From: Bacillota bacterium
GTDB taxonomy: Bacteria; Bacillota; Clostridia; Christensenellales; Aristaeellaceae
Assembly (NCBI GenBank): GCA_023404715.1
Contig: JAEYAR010000117.1
Coordinates: 48,645 to 112,644 of the forward strand
Reading direction: 5' to 3'
DNA length: 64,000 nucleotides
Below the pieces are notes generated by a model, which was given only the letters and a program-made list of their open reading frames with translations, was not told the origin of the DNA and ran no database searches. Position 1 is the first letter of the stretch; each line of letters opens with the position of its first letter. Below are positions 34,062-42,963 of the stretch, in pieces. The position numbers were made by a program, and so were the translations under genes.

Positions 34062-35309
34062 TTATTGCTGCTGCGCAATCTTATCCTCGGCTTCCTTCTG
34101 CGCCTGGTCGAGCACCTCTTGCGGCGTCATTTCGCCCCAGATAGCCTTCATGTGAATGCCCCACACCGCGTCGTCCACAAGGCCGCCGTAGCGGTAGCTG
34201 CGGAAGGTGATGGTGTCCTCAATTTCGGGCGAAGACACGTAGAAGTAAGCGGGGCGCTCCTGGAATTCAGCCTCGCCGTCGGCGCCGCGGCTGGCGGGAA
34301 CCTGTCCGCTGCGGGCCCACTCCAGCGTGTTTTCCCGTACGAAATCCAGAAAATCCGCGATGACGGCCAACTTTTCCGCGCTACGCTCTTCGCTCTTGAG
34401 CAGCACAAACTGATTGCTGTTGGCGTAGTTGACGACCTTGTCGGCAGCATAGGCGAGCGTATTGGTCATGCCCCAGTTCAGGTTCGGGTTCTGAACCAGC
34501 GCGTTATAGTCCCAAACGCCGGTGTGGCAGAAAATAGAGAGGCTGTTGATGAACAGCTGCAGCACGTCGTCGCCGTCCTCGGCGCCGCCGCCGGCCGCCT
34601 GGATGTCCACGAGCGTTTGATAGGCCTTCACCAACTCGGGGCTGTTCACCGTGGGGGTCACGCCATCCTTGGCAAAGATGTACCCGCCTTCCTGCGCCGC
34701 CAGGGAAAGGGCCTGCTCATAGGTGAAAAAGCTGACCGGCAGGGTGATGATGCCGTCCGCCGACGCCACGGGAATGATCTGCATGATCTCATCCACCGTG
34801 ACCACGTTGTCGTCCAGCACGTTGGGCGCATACTGCGCGACCAGATCCTTGTTGTACAGCAGGCCGGTCACGCCCATATCCAGCGGAATGGCATATTGAA
34901 CGCCATCAATGGCGCCCGTTTCCCACACGGCGTCACGGTAGTTCTCCTTCTTAATCTCGGGCTTGGCCGCCATGATGGGCTCCACGCTTTCCAGCAAGCC
35001 CTGGGCCTGGAACATGGGGATGCGGGAAACGTCGACGATGCATAGATCCGGCACGCCGGTTCCGCTGTTCACGACCGTAGGAATTTTGGTGTACATATCG
35101 CCGCCAGCCATGGTCACATTGTTGATGCGATATGCGGGGTTCGTCGCGTTGAACGCCTCGATCAGGTTGTTCATGTTGGCTCCGTCAGGTCCCGTGAAAA
35201 AGTTCCAGAATTCGATGGTGGGTGCGTCTTCGCCCAAAGCAATTGTCGCAGCAGGCATTATTGCCAGCGCCAACATCAATGCAAGGGCTGCTCTCAAAAT
35301 TTTCGACAT
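34062..35309 (-). CDS. CUT1 sugar-binding protein of the GH116 locus
   Basis: 415 residues with a type I signal peptide (MSKILRAALALMLALAIMP, cleavage near residue 26) and no lipobox Cys. The mature protein begins IEFWNFFTGPDGANMNNLIEAFNATNP, typical of family 1 sugar-binding proteins, and continues VQYAIPLDMGVTGLLYNKDL. It is promoter-proximal in its operon with GAGGAGGAGAACCC before the ATG. It is transcribed divergently from the ArsR-type regulator. Confidence 0.92.
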   Translation of the reverse strand: MSKILRAALALMLALAIMPAATIALGEDAPTIEFWNFFTGPDGANMNNLIEAFNATNPAYRINNVTMAGGDMYTKIPTVVNSGTGVPDLCIVDVSRIPMFQAQGLLESVEPIMAAKPEIKKENYRDAVWETGAIDGVQYAIPLDMGVTGLLYNKDLVAQYAPNVLDDNVVTVDEIMQIIPVASADGIITLPVSFFTYEQALSLAAQEGGYIFAKDGVTPTVNSPELVKAYQTLVDIQAAGGGAEDGDDVLQLFINSLSIFCHTGVWDYNALVQNPNLNWGMTNTLAYAADKVVNYANSNQFVLLKSEERSAEKLAVIADFLDFVRENTLEWARSGQVPASRGADGEAEFQERPAYFYVSSPEIEDTITFRSYRYGGLVDDAVWGIHMKAIWGEMTPQEVLDQAQKEAEDKIAQQQ

Positions 35310-35400
35310 GGGTTCTCCTCCTCAATATATTGTTGCGTATCGGGGTTTTCCCCGGGTCGCCCATCTAACATCAATTTGATTTGCAAATACATTAATGTTT

Positions 35401-35547
35401 TGGTTGACAACCAGCATACAGTATGCATAATTATATGTAGCGAGTCCGCAATTATTTGTTCTTCTCTCACCTAAATATAACATGATAATAGCGCATATTG
35501 TCCGTCTTGTCAATGATTATCGCAAAAATATTTGTAGTTGTTAACCA
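35401..35547 (+). promoter_or_regulatory. Promoter with palindromic operators between binding protein and ArsR-type regulator
   Basis: TTGACA (35404-35409) and CATAAT (35426-35431) with a 16-bp spacer form a good plus-strand promoter for the regulator. Its -35 lies within the palindrome TGGTTGACAACCA (35401-35413). Its spacer is filled by a second one, GCATACAGTATGC (35414-35426). A near copy of the first, TAGTTGTTAACCA, lies at 35535-35547. Such placement suggests autorepression and control of both divergent units. Confidence 0.6.
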
Positions 35548-35642
35548 AAAACGCAACCACCGCCCTCATTACCCAGATCTCTGCCGAATAACGTTAACTA
35601 TTTAGTTTACATAAACGATTTTGTGTTGAAAGGAGTGTTCTT

Positions 35643-36557
35643 ATGCAACTTGATCTCAGTGAAAACTCTTTGCCCGTCTACAGCGCTTTGGCCAGCCCGG
35701 TTCGTTTGCAGATTCTTCGACTCCTCAGCGAAGGCGGACTGAACATTACCCAACTGGCGGAGCAGCTTCACCTCAGCAAGGCGATTGTAACAAAGCATGT
35801 AGCGCAGCTGGAGGCGGCTAAGCTGATTGAAACGCAAAAGCAGCCAGGGCGCTCCGGCATACAAAAGATCTCCCATCTCGCGGTAGACACCATAGGCATC
35901 ACTTTTCCCGCTCGGATTTACCGTTCTTATCAGGCGCATACGTGCGAAATCAAGATTGGGCATTTCAGCGGCTTTGAGGTGACGCCCACCTGTGGGCTGG
36001 CGACGGTTCAGCAGCCTGTCGGGGAGTTTGACACCCCCGTATCCTTTGCCCTACCCGATCGGGTGGACGCGTCGTTGCTTTGGTTTTCTACCGGCTATAT
36101 CGATTATAAGGTGCCCTGCTACCTGACGGCAGAGCAAGAGCCCAAGCTGCTGGAGATCAGCTTTGAAGTTGCTTCCGAGTTCCCGTTTTCCAACAATATC
36201 TGGCCGAGCGACATGACCTTTTCTATCAATGGCGTCGAGATCGGCACATGGACCTGCCCGGGCAATTTTTCCGATGTGCGGGGTTTTTATACCCCGGACT
36301 GGTGGGTTGACGGCCTGAGCCAATACGGGCTGCTCAAGCACCTTCGGGTAGATCCGGCCCATACCAACATCGACGGGCTGGTGCTCTCCCTCATAAAGCT
36401 GGACGATTTAAAACTGATGGAAAGCCCCTTTATCGATTTTCGCATTACCATCGATCCTAAAGCCGAGCATCCGGGCGGCGTTACGCTGTTTGGAAAAGGT
36501 TTCGGAAACCATCTGCAGGACATCATTGTCAAATTATATTATGTGGATAAGACGTAA
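35643..36557 (+). CDS. ArsR-type winged-helix regulator with large C-terminal domain
   Basis: 304 residues. Residues about 8-80 are an ArsR-type winged helix (SALASPVRLQILRLLSEG, ITQLAEQLHLSKAIVTKHVAQLEAA). The remaining 220 residues are beta-rich (for example SFEVASEFPFSNNIWPSDMTFSINGVEIGTW) and look like a jelly-roll effector domain rather than an enzyme. Normal ArsR proteins are about 100 residues and sense metals; no metal Cys cluster is seen here. It is divergent from the GH116 transport operon and likely controls it in response to a sugar (inference). AAAGGAG lies before the ATG. Confidence 0.8.
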   Translation: MQLDLSENSLPVYSALASPVRLQILRLLSEGGLNITQLAEQLHLSKAIVTKHVAQLEAAKLIETQKQPGRSGIQKISHLAVDTIGITFPARIYRSYQAHTCEIKIGHFSGFEVTPTCGLATVQQPVGEFDTPVSFALPDRVDASLLWFSTGYIDYKVPCYLTAEQEPKLLEISFEVASEFPFSNNIWPSDMTFSINGVEIGTWTCPGNFSDVRGFYTPDWWVDGLSQYGLLKHLRVDPAHTNIDGLVLSLIKLDDLKLMESPFIDFRITIDPKAEHPGGVTLFGKGFGNHLQDIIVKLYYVDKT

Positions 36558-36659
36558 AAATCAAAAAAAAGTCATCCGCATGAAACCTTCCGTCCTTATT
36601 TTTCGTCTAATATTATAGAAAAGGTTTCCATGGTTGATATTAGAACAGGAGGGTTTGTC

Positions 36660-36785
36660 ATGCGCCAATTCGCCGCCGTTTTGCTTCTCGTCTTTCTGAC
36701 GCTCTTTTCCCCCGCGCGCGCGGACAGCCTGCCTGAGAAGGCCCCGGGCGTGCATCCTCAGACCGTAACAAGTGTCAATAAATAA
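36660..36785 (+). CDS. Small secreted peptide of 41 residues
   Basis: An ATG at 36660 with a strong AGGAGG site opens a frame of 41 codons. It encodes MRQFAAVLLLVFLTLF ending SPARA, a complete signal peptide, and a 20-residue remainder beginning DSLPEK. A terminator follows 12 bp after the stop, so this is an independent short transcript. It could be a signalling or leader peptide, or a remnant of a larger secreted protein whose body was lost. I do not recognise a family. Confidence 0.5.
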   Translation: MRQFAAVLLLVFLTLFSPARADSLPEKAPGVHPQTVTSVNK

Positions 36786-36797
36786 AAACGGGAAACT

Positions 36798-36837
36798 GCC
36801 GCACCCCTATCGATAAGTGAAGGGGGCGGCTCTTTTT
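36798..36837 (+). terminator. Terminator after the small peptide gene
   Basis: GCCGC-A-CCCC pairs with GGGG-GCGGC around a 14-nt loop, with one bulged A, and is followed by TCTTTTT. Confidence 0.8.
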
Positions 36838-36857
36838 GTGCGACGAAGAAGGATGGA

Positions 36858-36886
36858 TTGTAAATTGTATAGTATTTTGGTATACT
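36858..36886 (+). promoter_or_regulatory. Sigma-A-type promoter of the membrane AraC regulator
   Basis: TTGTAA and TATACT are separated by exactly 17 bp in an AT-rich stretch, about 125 bp upstream of the regulator start. The intervening leader holds nothing else recognisable. Confidence 0.6.
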
Positions 36887-37015
36887 TATATAGTACAGAA
36901 TATATGCCACAAGTTTATTGATACAATTGCGACAGATTATATCCTCTGACGCTTCTAATGTTTCACATTCTCTTCGGACACAAAATCTGTAATATTCGTG
37001 TCGAGGGTGGATGCC

Positions 37016-39247
37016 ATGCATACGATCCTTAAGAGCCGAAGCGTCGGGGTAAAGATGCTAATATCCTACTCCATCTTATTGTTGCTTCCACTGTGCATTA
37101 TATTGCTCTATCTTTTCCCCCAAATGCGTCAGCACATCATCGATAGCGCATTGATGGGTAAACAAAACAACGTCGCGCGTCTGAGTGCGACGTTGGATCT
37201 GCATGTGTCCGAAATGATCTCTAGCGCAGTAGAATTGGGTCATAATGCCAAGCTAACCCCCTACGCCCTCCAGCGCAGCGCCGGCAGCGAATATGAAGCT
37301 TTGCAGCTATTGCAAAAAGGCAAATCCCCCAGCACGATCGTCACGGACTTTTTCTACTACGTAAAAGACAGCAATCGCTTTCTCACTTCGCGCGGCGGCG
37401 TTTACCCGCTTTCTTGGGTAGCGGATACGGCGTATGGATACTGTTACATAAATTGGGATGAGCAGTCCATGTATCGGGATTTACAAGCCTTAAACGCCAT
37501 CCGCGTACGTCCGATGGAGAAGGTTAAATACCCAACCAATCTAGAAAGCGCTGTCATTACGGTAATGCTTCCCATCCCTACTACCAGCACGAAGCCCTAT
37601 GCGGTTTTGCTCATGTGGGTGGACCAGAAAGCGTTAATCCAATTGATATCCCCCGTTCAAGCCGATTCCAACGAAAGCACGTTCCTCTTTGATCATACGG
37701 GTCAATGCATACTGGCACAACATGGCGCCAATATCTCGCCTGATGTCGAATCCGTAAGCGCGGCGCTTTCCAGCATACCGTTACAAGATGTTGGCATTCT
37801 AGAAATCAACGCAGAGGAATACGTGTATGCTTCGGCTGGTGCGGGCAGCACATTCTGGCGCTGCGTAAGCTTGACGCCCATGGCATCGCTGACCAACGAC
37901 ATCGCGGCGGTTCAACGAAATATATACGCCATCCTCGCGCTTCTCATGATAGCTGGAATTTCCGTATTTATGTTGGCCTTGCGAACGCAATACCTTCCGA
38001 TCCGCTCGCTCGCAGACAAGGCGGAGCGTTATAGCGAGTCGGCAGGTAGCAAAAACGAATTTGAAGTCGTCCGCCTTGCGCTTGAGCATCTACAGCAGCA
38101 AACCGAAAACTTGAAAAGCCGCGTAAGCGATTCCCTGCCGGAATTGCGCAGAAATAAACTACTTGCGCTTATCGGCGGTCACTACGAGTCCATTTCGGCT
38201 TTCAACGCTTCATCTAAAGAGGTAGATCTTTGTCTTTCATTGCCGCACTTGTGCGTCAGCGTGTTGAGTATCGCGCAAAAGGATCCCTTTGAGACCCAGG
38301 ATATCATCGACGGTTTCTTGCAAAGCCCGCCTTGCGGGTTAGAGGGGTATTGTACTCCGGCCTTGAACGGGCGCGATTTGCTCGTCATCAGCGCCGGTCA
38401 ATCTGACCAATCCATTCATGTTTTTCTGACTGATATATGCGCCGACATCCGTTCCACCCAAAAATGCACGGTGCGTGCCGCCATCGGAAGCGACGTCCTT
38501 GACGCATCCAAGCTGTGTACCTCCTACTGCGAAGCGATGGCTACGCAAGACCGCATGTGCGTATTGAACCAGACGGGCGTTCAGTCCGCCGCCTCCGCTT
38601 CGCCTGATTGCATTGTGGCAACGACAGAAATGCTCTATCAGATCGGTTATGCAGTCGAAAAAAAAGACATCCCGCAAATCGAAGCGTTCGTGAGTGGTCT
38701 TATTCAGTATATGAAGAGCAGCGTGCTCCCCGCGCAGATCATCCATACCGTATATAAAAATACCATCACGCTCTTGTTACACGGTCTGGATACGCACGGC
38801 GGCAACCCTGCCCCATACGAGCAGCTAAAATCTCCCGCTCTCTCCGTTCAGTTCGACGAGCTTGAGTTAAACCTAAAGAACGCCTGTGCGGTGCTCGTAG
38901 AGCAGCTCTACCGCGAGGCACAGGGCAAGCCGGAGGTAGATATCGAGCAGGTCAAAGCGTTTATTCGCGAAAACTGCTTACAGTACGAATTTACAATACA
39001 AACAGCGGCGGACGAATTCGGTATGTCGTATTCAAGTTTTTGTCATTTTTTTAAGCGTAAGACCGACATGAGCTGTAAACAATTCATCGACGACTACCGC
39101 ACTGAGCAGGCCGTGTTTCGGATCATGCATACGCTCAAGCCTTTGGATGTCATCGCCCAAGAGGTCGGCTTTTCAAACGCCTCCGCCTTTATCCGATTCT
39201 TTAAGAAGAGCACGGGGAAAACCCCCGGCAGTTACCGAAATTTATAG
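37016..39247 (+). CDS. Membrane-anchored AraC-family regulator
   Basis: 743 residues from the ATG at 37016 (GAGGGTGG upstream). One membrane helix at about 18-40, an extracytoplasmic region of about 250 residues, a second helix near 305-325, a cytoplasmic linker with no kinase or receiver motif, then an AraC domain at the C-terminus (FTIQTAADEFGMSYSSFCHFFKRK; PLDVIAQEVGFSNASAFIRFFKK; TPGSYRNL). It is a one-component transmembrane regulator common beside LplB/YtcP transporters and likely activates the operon starting at 39407. Confidence 0.88.
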   Translation: MHTILKSRSVGVKMLISYSILLLLPLCIILLYLFPQMRQHIIDSALMGKQNNVARLSATLDLHVSEMISSAVELGHNAKLTPYALQRSAGSEYEALQLLQKGKSPSTIVTDFFYYVKDSNRFLTSRGGVYPLSWVADTAYGYCYINWDEQSMYRDLQALNAIRVRPMEKVKYPTNLESAVITVMLPIPTTSTKPYAVLLMWVDQKALIQLISPVQADSNESTFLFDHTGQCILAQHGANISPDVESVSAALSSIPLQDVGILEINAEEYVYASAGAGSTFWRCVSLTPMASLTNDIAAVQRNIYAILALLMIAGISVFMLALRTQYLPIRSLADKAERYSESAGSKNEFEVVRLALEHLQQQTENLKSRVSDSLPELRRNKLLALIGGHYESISAFNASSKEVDLCLSLPHLCVSVLSIAQKDPFETQDIIDGFLQSPPCGLEGYCTPALNGRDLLVISAGQSDQSIHVFLTDICADIRSTQKCTVRAAIGSDVLDASKLCTSYCEAMATQDRMCVLNQTGVQSAASASPDCIVATTEMLYQIGYAVEKKDIPQIEAFVSGLIQYMKSSVLPAQIIHTVYKNTITLLLHGLDTHGGNPAPYEQLKSPALSVQFDELELNLKNACAVLVEQLYREAQGKPEVDIEQVKAFIRENCLQYEFTIQTAADEFGMSYSSFCHFFKRKTDMSCKQFIDDYRTEQAVFRIMHTLKPLDVIAQEVGFSNASAFIRFFKKSTGKTPGSYRNL

Positions 39248-39262
39248 ATTGGGCATGCTGCA

Positions 39263-39327
39263 AAATCGGTATATCGTTCATGGAATACACAAAAACCAGC
39301 CGTTTTCAAACTTCCAAATCGGCATAT
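39263..39327 (+). repeat. Direct repeat upstream of the LplB operon, candidate AraC operator
   Basis: AAATCGGTATAT (39263-39274) and AAATCGGCATAT (39316-39327) repeat in direct orientation 53 bp apart, close to five helical turns. They lie in the 159-bp gap between the AraC-type regulator and the permease operon, upstream of possible -10 elements (TACAAT near 39350, TATACT near 39382). Confidence 0.45.
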
Positions 39328-39406
39328 ATACAACCAAACGCATTTTTTGTACAATGGCCACATCAAGCGTAGCCATTTTTTATACTAAAAAGCGAGGAGT
39401 TCAAAG

Positions 39407-40384
39407 ATGTCTCACAGCTCACACAGACCTATCGCCCGTTTTACCGATACGCGCATCGCAAGAAAGGCTTCCCCCTGGTACCGCATGCTGATGCGCGACT
39501 TATGCGTCCATCGTACGCTATACCTCTATTTGGTTCCTGCGGTGCTCGTCATCTTCCTCTTTCATTATATCCCCATCTACGGCATTCAAATTGCTTTTCG
39601 TGATTTTAAACCTGTCAAAGGGATTTTCGGCAGTCCCTGGGTAGGCTTCAAACACTTTGAACGATTCTTCGGTTCCTATCAGTTCCAGTCATTGTTGCTC
39701 AATACGCTCAGCCTTTCGACGATGAGTATCGTGTTGAATTTCCCTTTTCCCATTATAATGGCGTTGATGGTCTCACAAGTGAGAAATAAACGTTTTCAGC
39801 GCATCGCTCAAACGGTCACCTATATGCCGCATTTCATATCGACGGTGGTCATGGTCGGCATCATCATCATGTTCCTCTCTCCCAACAGCGGCCTATACGG
39901 TAATCTGGTCCGCCTTTTCGGCGGCAAGCCGGATAATTTGATGGCGAATCCCAGGCTATTCAGGCCGATTTACGTGCTTACGGATATGTGGCAGCATAGC
40001 GGATGGGATTCAATTATCTACATCGCCGCGCTTTCTGCTGTCGATACACAGCTTTACGATGCGGCCATGGTAGACGGCGCGGGCCGATTTAAACGCATTG
40101 TGCATATCGATCTGCCCTGTATCCTGCCGACGATCGTTATCTTGCTGATATTGCGCATGGGCAACGTCATGAGCGTGGGCTTTGAGAAAGCCTTTCTTAT
40201 GCAAAACACGCTCAACATTACCACATCGGAAATCATATCCACCTATGTCTATAAAATCGGCCTACAAAAACAGCAGTACAGCTATTCCGCGGCGATCGAT
40301 GTATTCAATATTGCGATTAACTCCGTTCTGCTCATCAGCGTAAATGCGATTTCTAAGCGCGTCTCAGATACAGGACTTTGGTGA
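39407..40384 (+). CDS. LplB-type sugar ABC permease
   Basis: 325 residues. The N-terminus is longer than in MalF types, then LYLYLVPAVLVIFLFHYIPIYGIQIAFRDF and SPWVGFKHFERFF, the typical LplB opening. EAA-type loop: YDAAMVDGAGRFKRIVHIDLP. Followed 8 bp later by its YtcP-type partner. Family members import complex oligosaccharides in Firmicutes. Confidence 0.92.
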   Translation: MSHSSHRPIARFTDTRIARKASPWYRMLMRDLCVHRTLYLYLVPAVLVIFLFHYIPIYGIQIAFRDFKPVKGIFGSPWVGFKHFERFFGSYQFQSLLLNTLSLSTMSIVLNFPFPIIMALMVSQVRNKRFQRIAQTVTYMPHFISTVVMVGIIIMFLSPNSGLYGNLVRLFGGKPDNLMANPRLFRPIYVLTDMWQHSGWDSIIYIAALSAVDTQLYDAAMVDGAGRFKRIVHIDLPCILPTIVILLILRMGNVMSVGFEKAFLMQNTLNITTSEIISTYVYKIGLQKQQYSYSAAIDVFNIAINSVLLISVNAISKRVSDTGLW

Positions 40385-40392
40385 GGTGATAC

Positions 40393-41292
40393 ATGATGAC
40401 CATCCGAAAACGACATTCCCTGCGCGAATCAAGCGGAGACCGAGCCTTTACGTGCTTTGTATCCCTAATGATCGGGTTGATCCTCCTCGTCGTGATCTAT
40501 CCCCTCTATTTCATCGTCATCGCCTCATTGAGCGACTCACGCTTCGTTTCAACCGGCCAGGTGTATCTGTACCCGAAGGGATTTACGCTGGCGGGGTATC
40601 AAGAGGTCTTTCGGGATATGCGAATCTGGACGGGATACCGCAATACGCTCTTTTATGCGATTGTCGGCACGGCCATCAGCATGGCGGTCACCATTCCCGC
40701 GGCCTTTGCGCTCTCGCGACGCGATTTCTATTTACGAAACGTATTTATGACGTTTTTCGTCGTCACGATGTTTGTAAAAGGAGGTCTTATTCCCACTTAT
40801 ATTACCCTTAAAAATTTCAATATGATCAATACCGTCTGGGCCATATTGATTCCATTCTGCCTTAGCGTTTATAACCTGATCATCGCCAGAACTTTTTTTC
40901 AATCAGGTCTTCCAAGCGAGCTATACGATGCGGCAAGAATCGATGGCTGCTCCATTCACCAGTTCTTTGTCCGTATTGCGCTCCCGCTCTCCGGCTCCAT
41001 GCTATCGGTTATCGCCCTGTATTACTTGGTCGGTCGTTGGAATGAATACTTTAACCCCATGATCTACCTGAGCGACGAGAATCTTTACCCGCTGCAAGTC
41101 ATCTTACGTGAGATTCTTTGCCGGAACCAAGCCTTTGAAGGCGGAGTCTCCGGCGGCGATTCGGCGCAGCAACTCGCGGATCTGATCAAATACAGCGTCA
41201 TCATCGTATCGGCGCTCCCGCTCCTCGTCCTATATCCCTTTATTCAAAAGTACTTTGAAAAAGGCGTGATGATCGGCGCGCTGAAGGGGTGA
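40393..41292 (+). CDS. YtcP-type sugar ABC permease
   Basis: 299 residues, ATG behind GAGGTGATAC. Six helices; LIARTFFQSGLPSELYDAARIDGC is the EAA-type loop and ALPLLVLYPFIQKYFEKGVMIGALKG the signature C-terminus of the family. Works with the LplB-type subunit upstream and the binding protein downstream. Confidence 0.93.
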   Translation: MMTIRKRHSLRESSGDRAFTCFVSLMIGLILLVVIYPLYFIVIASLSDSRFVSTGQVYLYPKGFTLAGYQEVFRDMRIWTGYRNTLFYAIVGTAISMAVTIPAAFALSRRDFYLRNVFMTFFVVTMFVKGGLIPTYITLKNFNMINTVWAILIPFCLSVYNLIIARTFFQSGLPSELYDAARIDGCSIHQFFVRIALPLSGSMLSVIALYYLVGRWNEYFNPMIYLSDENLYPLQVILREILCRNQAFEGGVSGGDSAQQLADLIKYSVIIVSALPLLVLYPFIQKYFEKGVMIGALKG

Positions 41293-41342
41293 TCTTGAAT
41301 CCTGCCGGCGCGTGCCGGAAAAATAAAAGGAGGCATATCTCG

Positions 41343-42893
41343 ATGAAACGTACACGACTTTGGACGGTTCTTCTCTCCCTTTTGCTCGCCGTCTCCGCTG
41401 CGCCTGCACCCGCAGCGGATGCGCAGGACAAGCCAACGCTGCGCGTGCTTCTGGTCCTGCATGAGCTGACGAAATCTCCGGAGGAATTGGGGGTATTTGA
41501 CCAGATTGAGGAAATGTGCGGCGTCAATTTGGAGTTTAACGTCGTCCGCTCGCCCAGCTGGGCCGATAAAAAGGCCGTTATGCTCGCTTCAGGCGATCTT
41601 CCCGACATGATCCTGACTTCCGGTATTCTGGATGAGGATATCGCCCAAAATGCCGAGTACTTCGTACCTTTAAACGATCACCTGAAGGACATGCCCAATC
41701 TGAGCCGCGTATTTGAAGAAGCGCCTGCGCTCAAAGCAGCCAGTACGCAGCTGGACGGCATCATCTACACCGTGCCTTCGCAATCCTTCTTTGGCGGCGA
41801 AAGTCGCGGTTGCACGGTGATCAACAAGGTGTGGCTCGATAAACTCGGCCTAGAAGTGCCGACAACCCTTGCCGAGCTCAAGGATGTTCTGATCGCCTTT
41901 AGAGATCAGGATCCAAACGGCAACGGTATCCCGGATGAAATCCCAATGGACATGTATGCGATCGACTATGCAAGCCATTACAGCATCCTCAAGCATCTGG
42001 GCTCCTGGGGGATGCCTTCGATGGACAATCAACTGTTTGTCACGGATGAAGGAAAAGTCGTATTGTCCTATATGACGCCAGAATATAAGGAGCTGGTACA
42101 GTACGCGCACGACCTGTGGCGCGAAAACTTGATTAACAAGGAATCCTTCACACAGGATTACACCATGTTTCAAGCAAACGCACAAAACCCTGACATCCCG
42201 CTCGTGGGCGTAACCAACGGTTATTCGATCGCCAATCGCGTAGGCACGCAGTGGGCGGATCAATATATCGTCTGCGGTCCATTCAAAGCCAGCGATGCCA
42301 TTACCCCCTACTATCTACAAGGCAATATGGTTGGAACGAATAAAGGCGCCATTTTTACCACCTGTAAGGAAATCGACGCCGCTGTCCGCGTGCTGGATGC
42401 GTGCTATGACGAGCAAATATCCGTGCAGATGTTCTTAGGCGCTATTGGCGATACGCTCGCCTATGCCGACGGCAAGTATACGATGGTGGAGCCCGACGAC
42501 GGATCGGACGTAGATCGCTGGAAGTGGATTAACGGTGTGGCGGATAACGGCGCCTATTATATCTCACGAGAGACGCAAGAGCGCATCGAGCTCCTCGATG
42601 GATATTACGCACGCCTTACCGAGAGCGATTATTATAAACCCTACTTTCGCGACAGCAAAGTCGCACTCTATCCGTCCTCTGCGAAGATGGACTCGGATAC
42701 CGCCGCTGAGCTCGCACTACTCAAGGCAGATATCTTCAACTATATTGGTAACCGCTTTGCCACTTGGGTTACCGAAGGCGGCGTAGCGGAGGAATGGGAC
42801 AGTTACCTTTCACAGCTTGACGCCATGCAGGCTGACCGCGTACGCGAGATCTATCAGGAAGCCTATGACCGCTTCTATGCGAAGGCGAAGTAA
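41343..42893 (+). CDS. LipO/YtcQ-type sugar-binding protein
   Basis: 516 residues with a signal peptide ending about residue 25 (APAPAADAQ) and no lipobox Cys. The family name LipO implies a lipoprotein, so this is unusual. An LPDMILTSG segment (the LPD motif of the family) and a Ca-site-like DQDPNGNGIPDE are visible. A strong hairpin follows before the hydrolase gene. The locus suggests the ligand is the substrate of the next two proteins. Confidence 0.9.
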   Translation: MKRTRLWTVLLSLLLAVSAAPAPAADAQDKPTLRVLLVLHELTKSPEELGVFDQIEEMCGVNLEFNVVRSPSWADKKAVMLASGDLPDMILTSGILDEDIAQNAEYFVPLNDHLKDMPNLSRVFEEAPALKAASTQLDGIIYTVPSQSFFGGESRGCTVINKVWLDKLGLEVPTTLAELKDVLIAFRDQDPNGNGIPDEIPMDMYAIDYASHYSILKHLGSWGMPSMDNQLFVTDEGKVVLSYMTPEYKELVQYAHDLWRENLINKESFTQDYTMFQANAQNPDIPLVGVTNGYSIANRVGTQWADQYIVCGPFKASDAITPYYLQGNMVGTNKGAIFTTCKEIDAAVRVLDACYDEQISVQMFLGAIGDTLAYADGKYTMVEPDDGSDVDRWKWINGVADNGAYYISRETQERIELLDGYYARLTESDYYKPYFRDSKVALYPSSAKMDSDTAAELALLKADIFNYIGNRFATWVTEGGVAEEWDSYLSQLDAMQADRVREIYQEAYDRFYAKAK

Positions 42894-42904
42894 GCATTCG
42901 CTTA

Positions 42905-42931
42905 GGCCTGCGGGGCGCGGCCCCGCAGGCC
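42905..42931 (+). other. Intercistronic hairpin with 12-bp stem
   Basis: GGCCTGCGGGGC and GCCCCGCAGGCC pair around a 3-nt loop just after the binding-protein stop. No U-run follows, and the downstream hydrolase lacks another promoter. Confidence 0.65.
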
Positions 42932-42963
42932 GGTAACAAATAAATAGGTGGAGGAATGAATAA

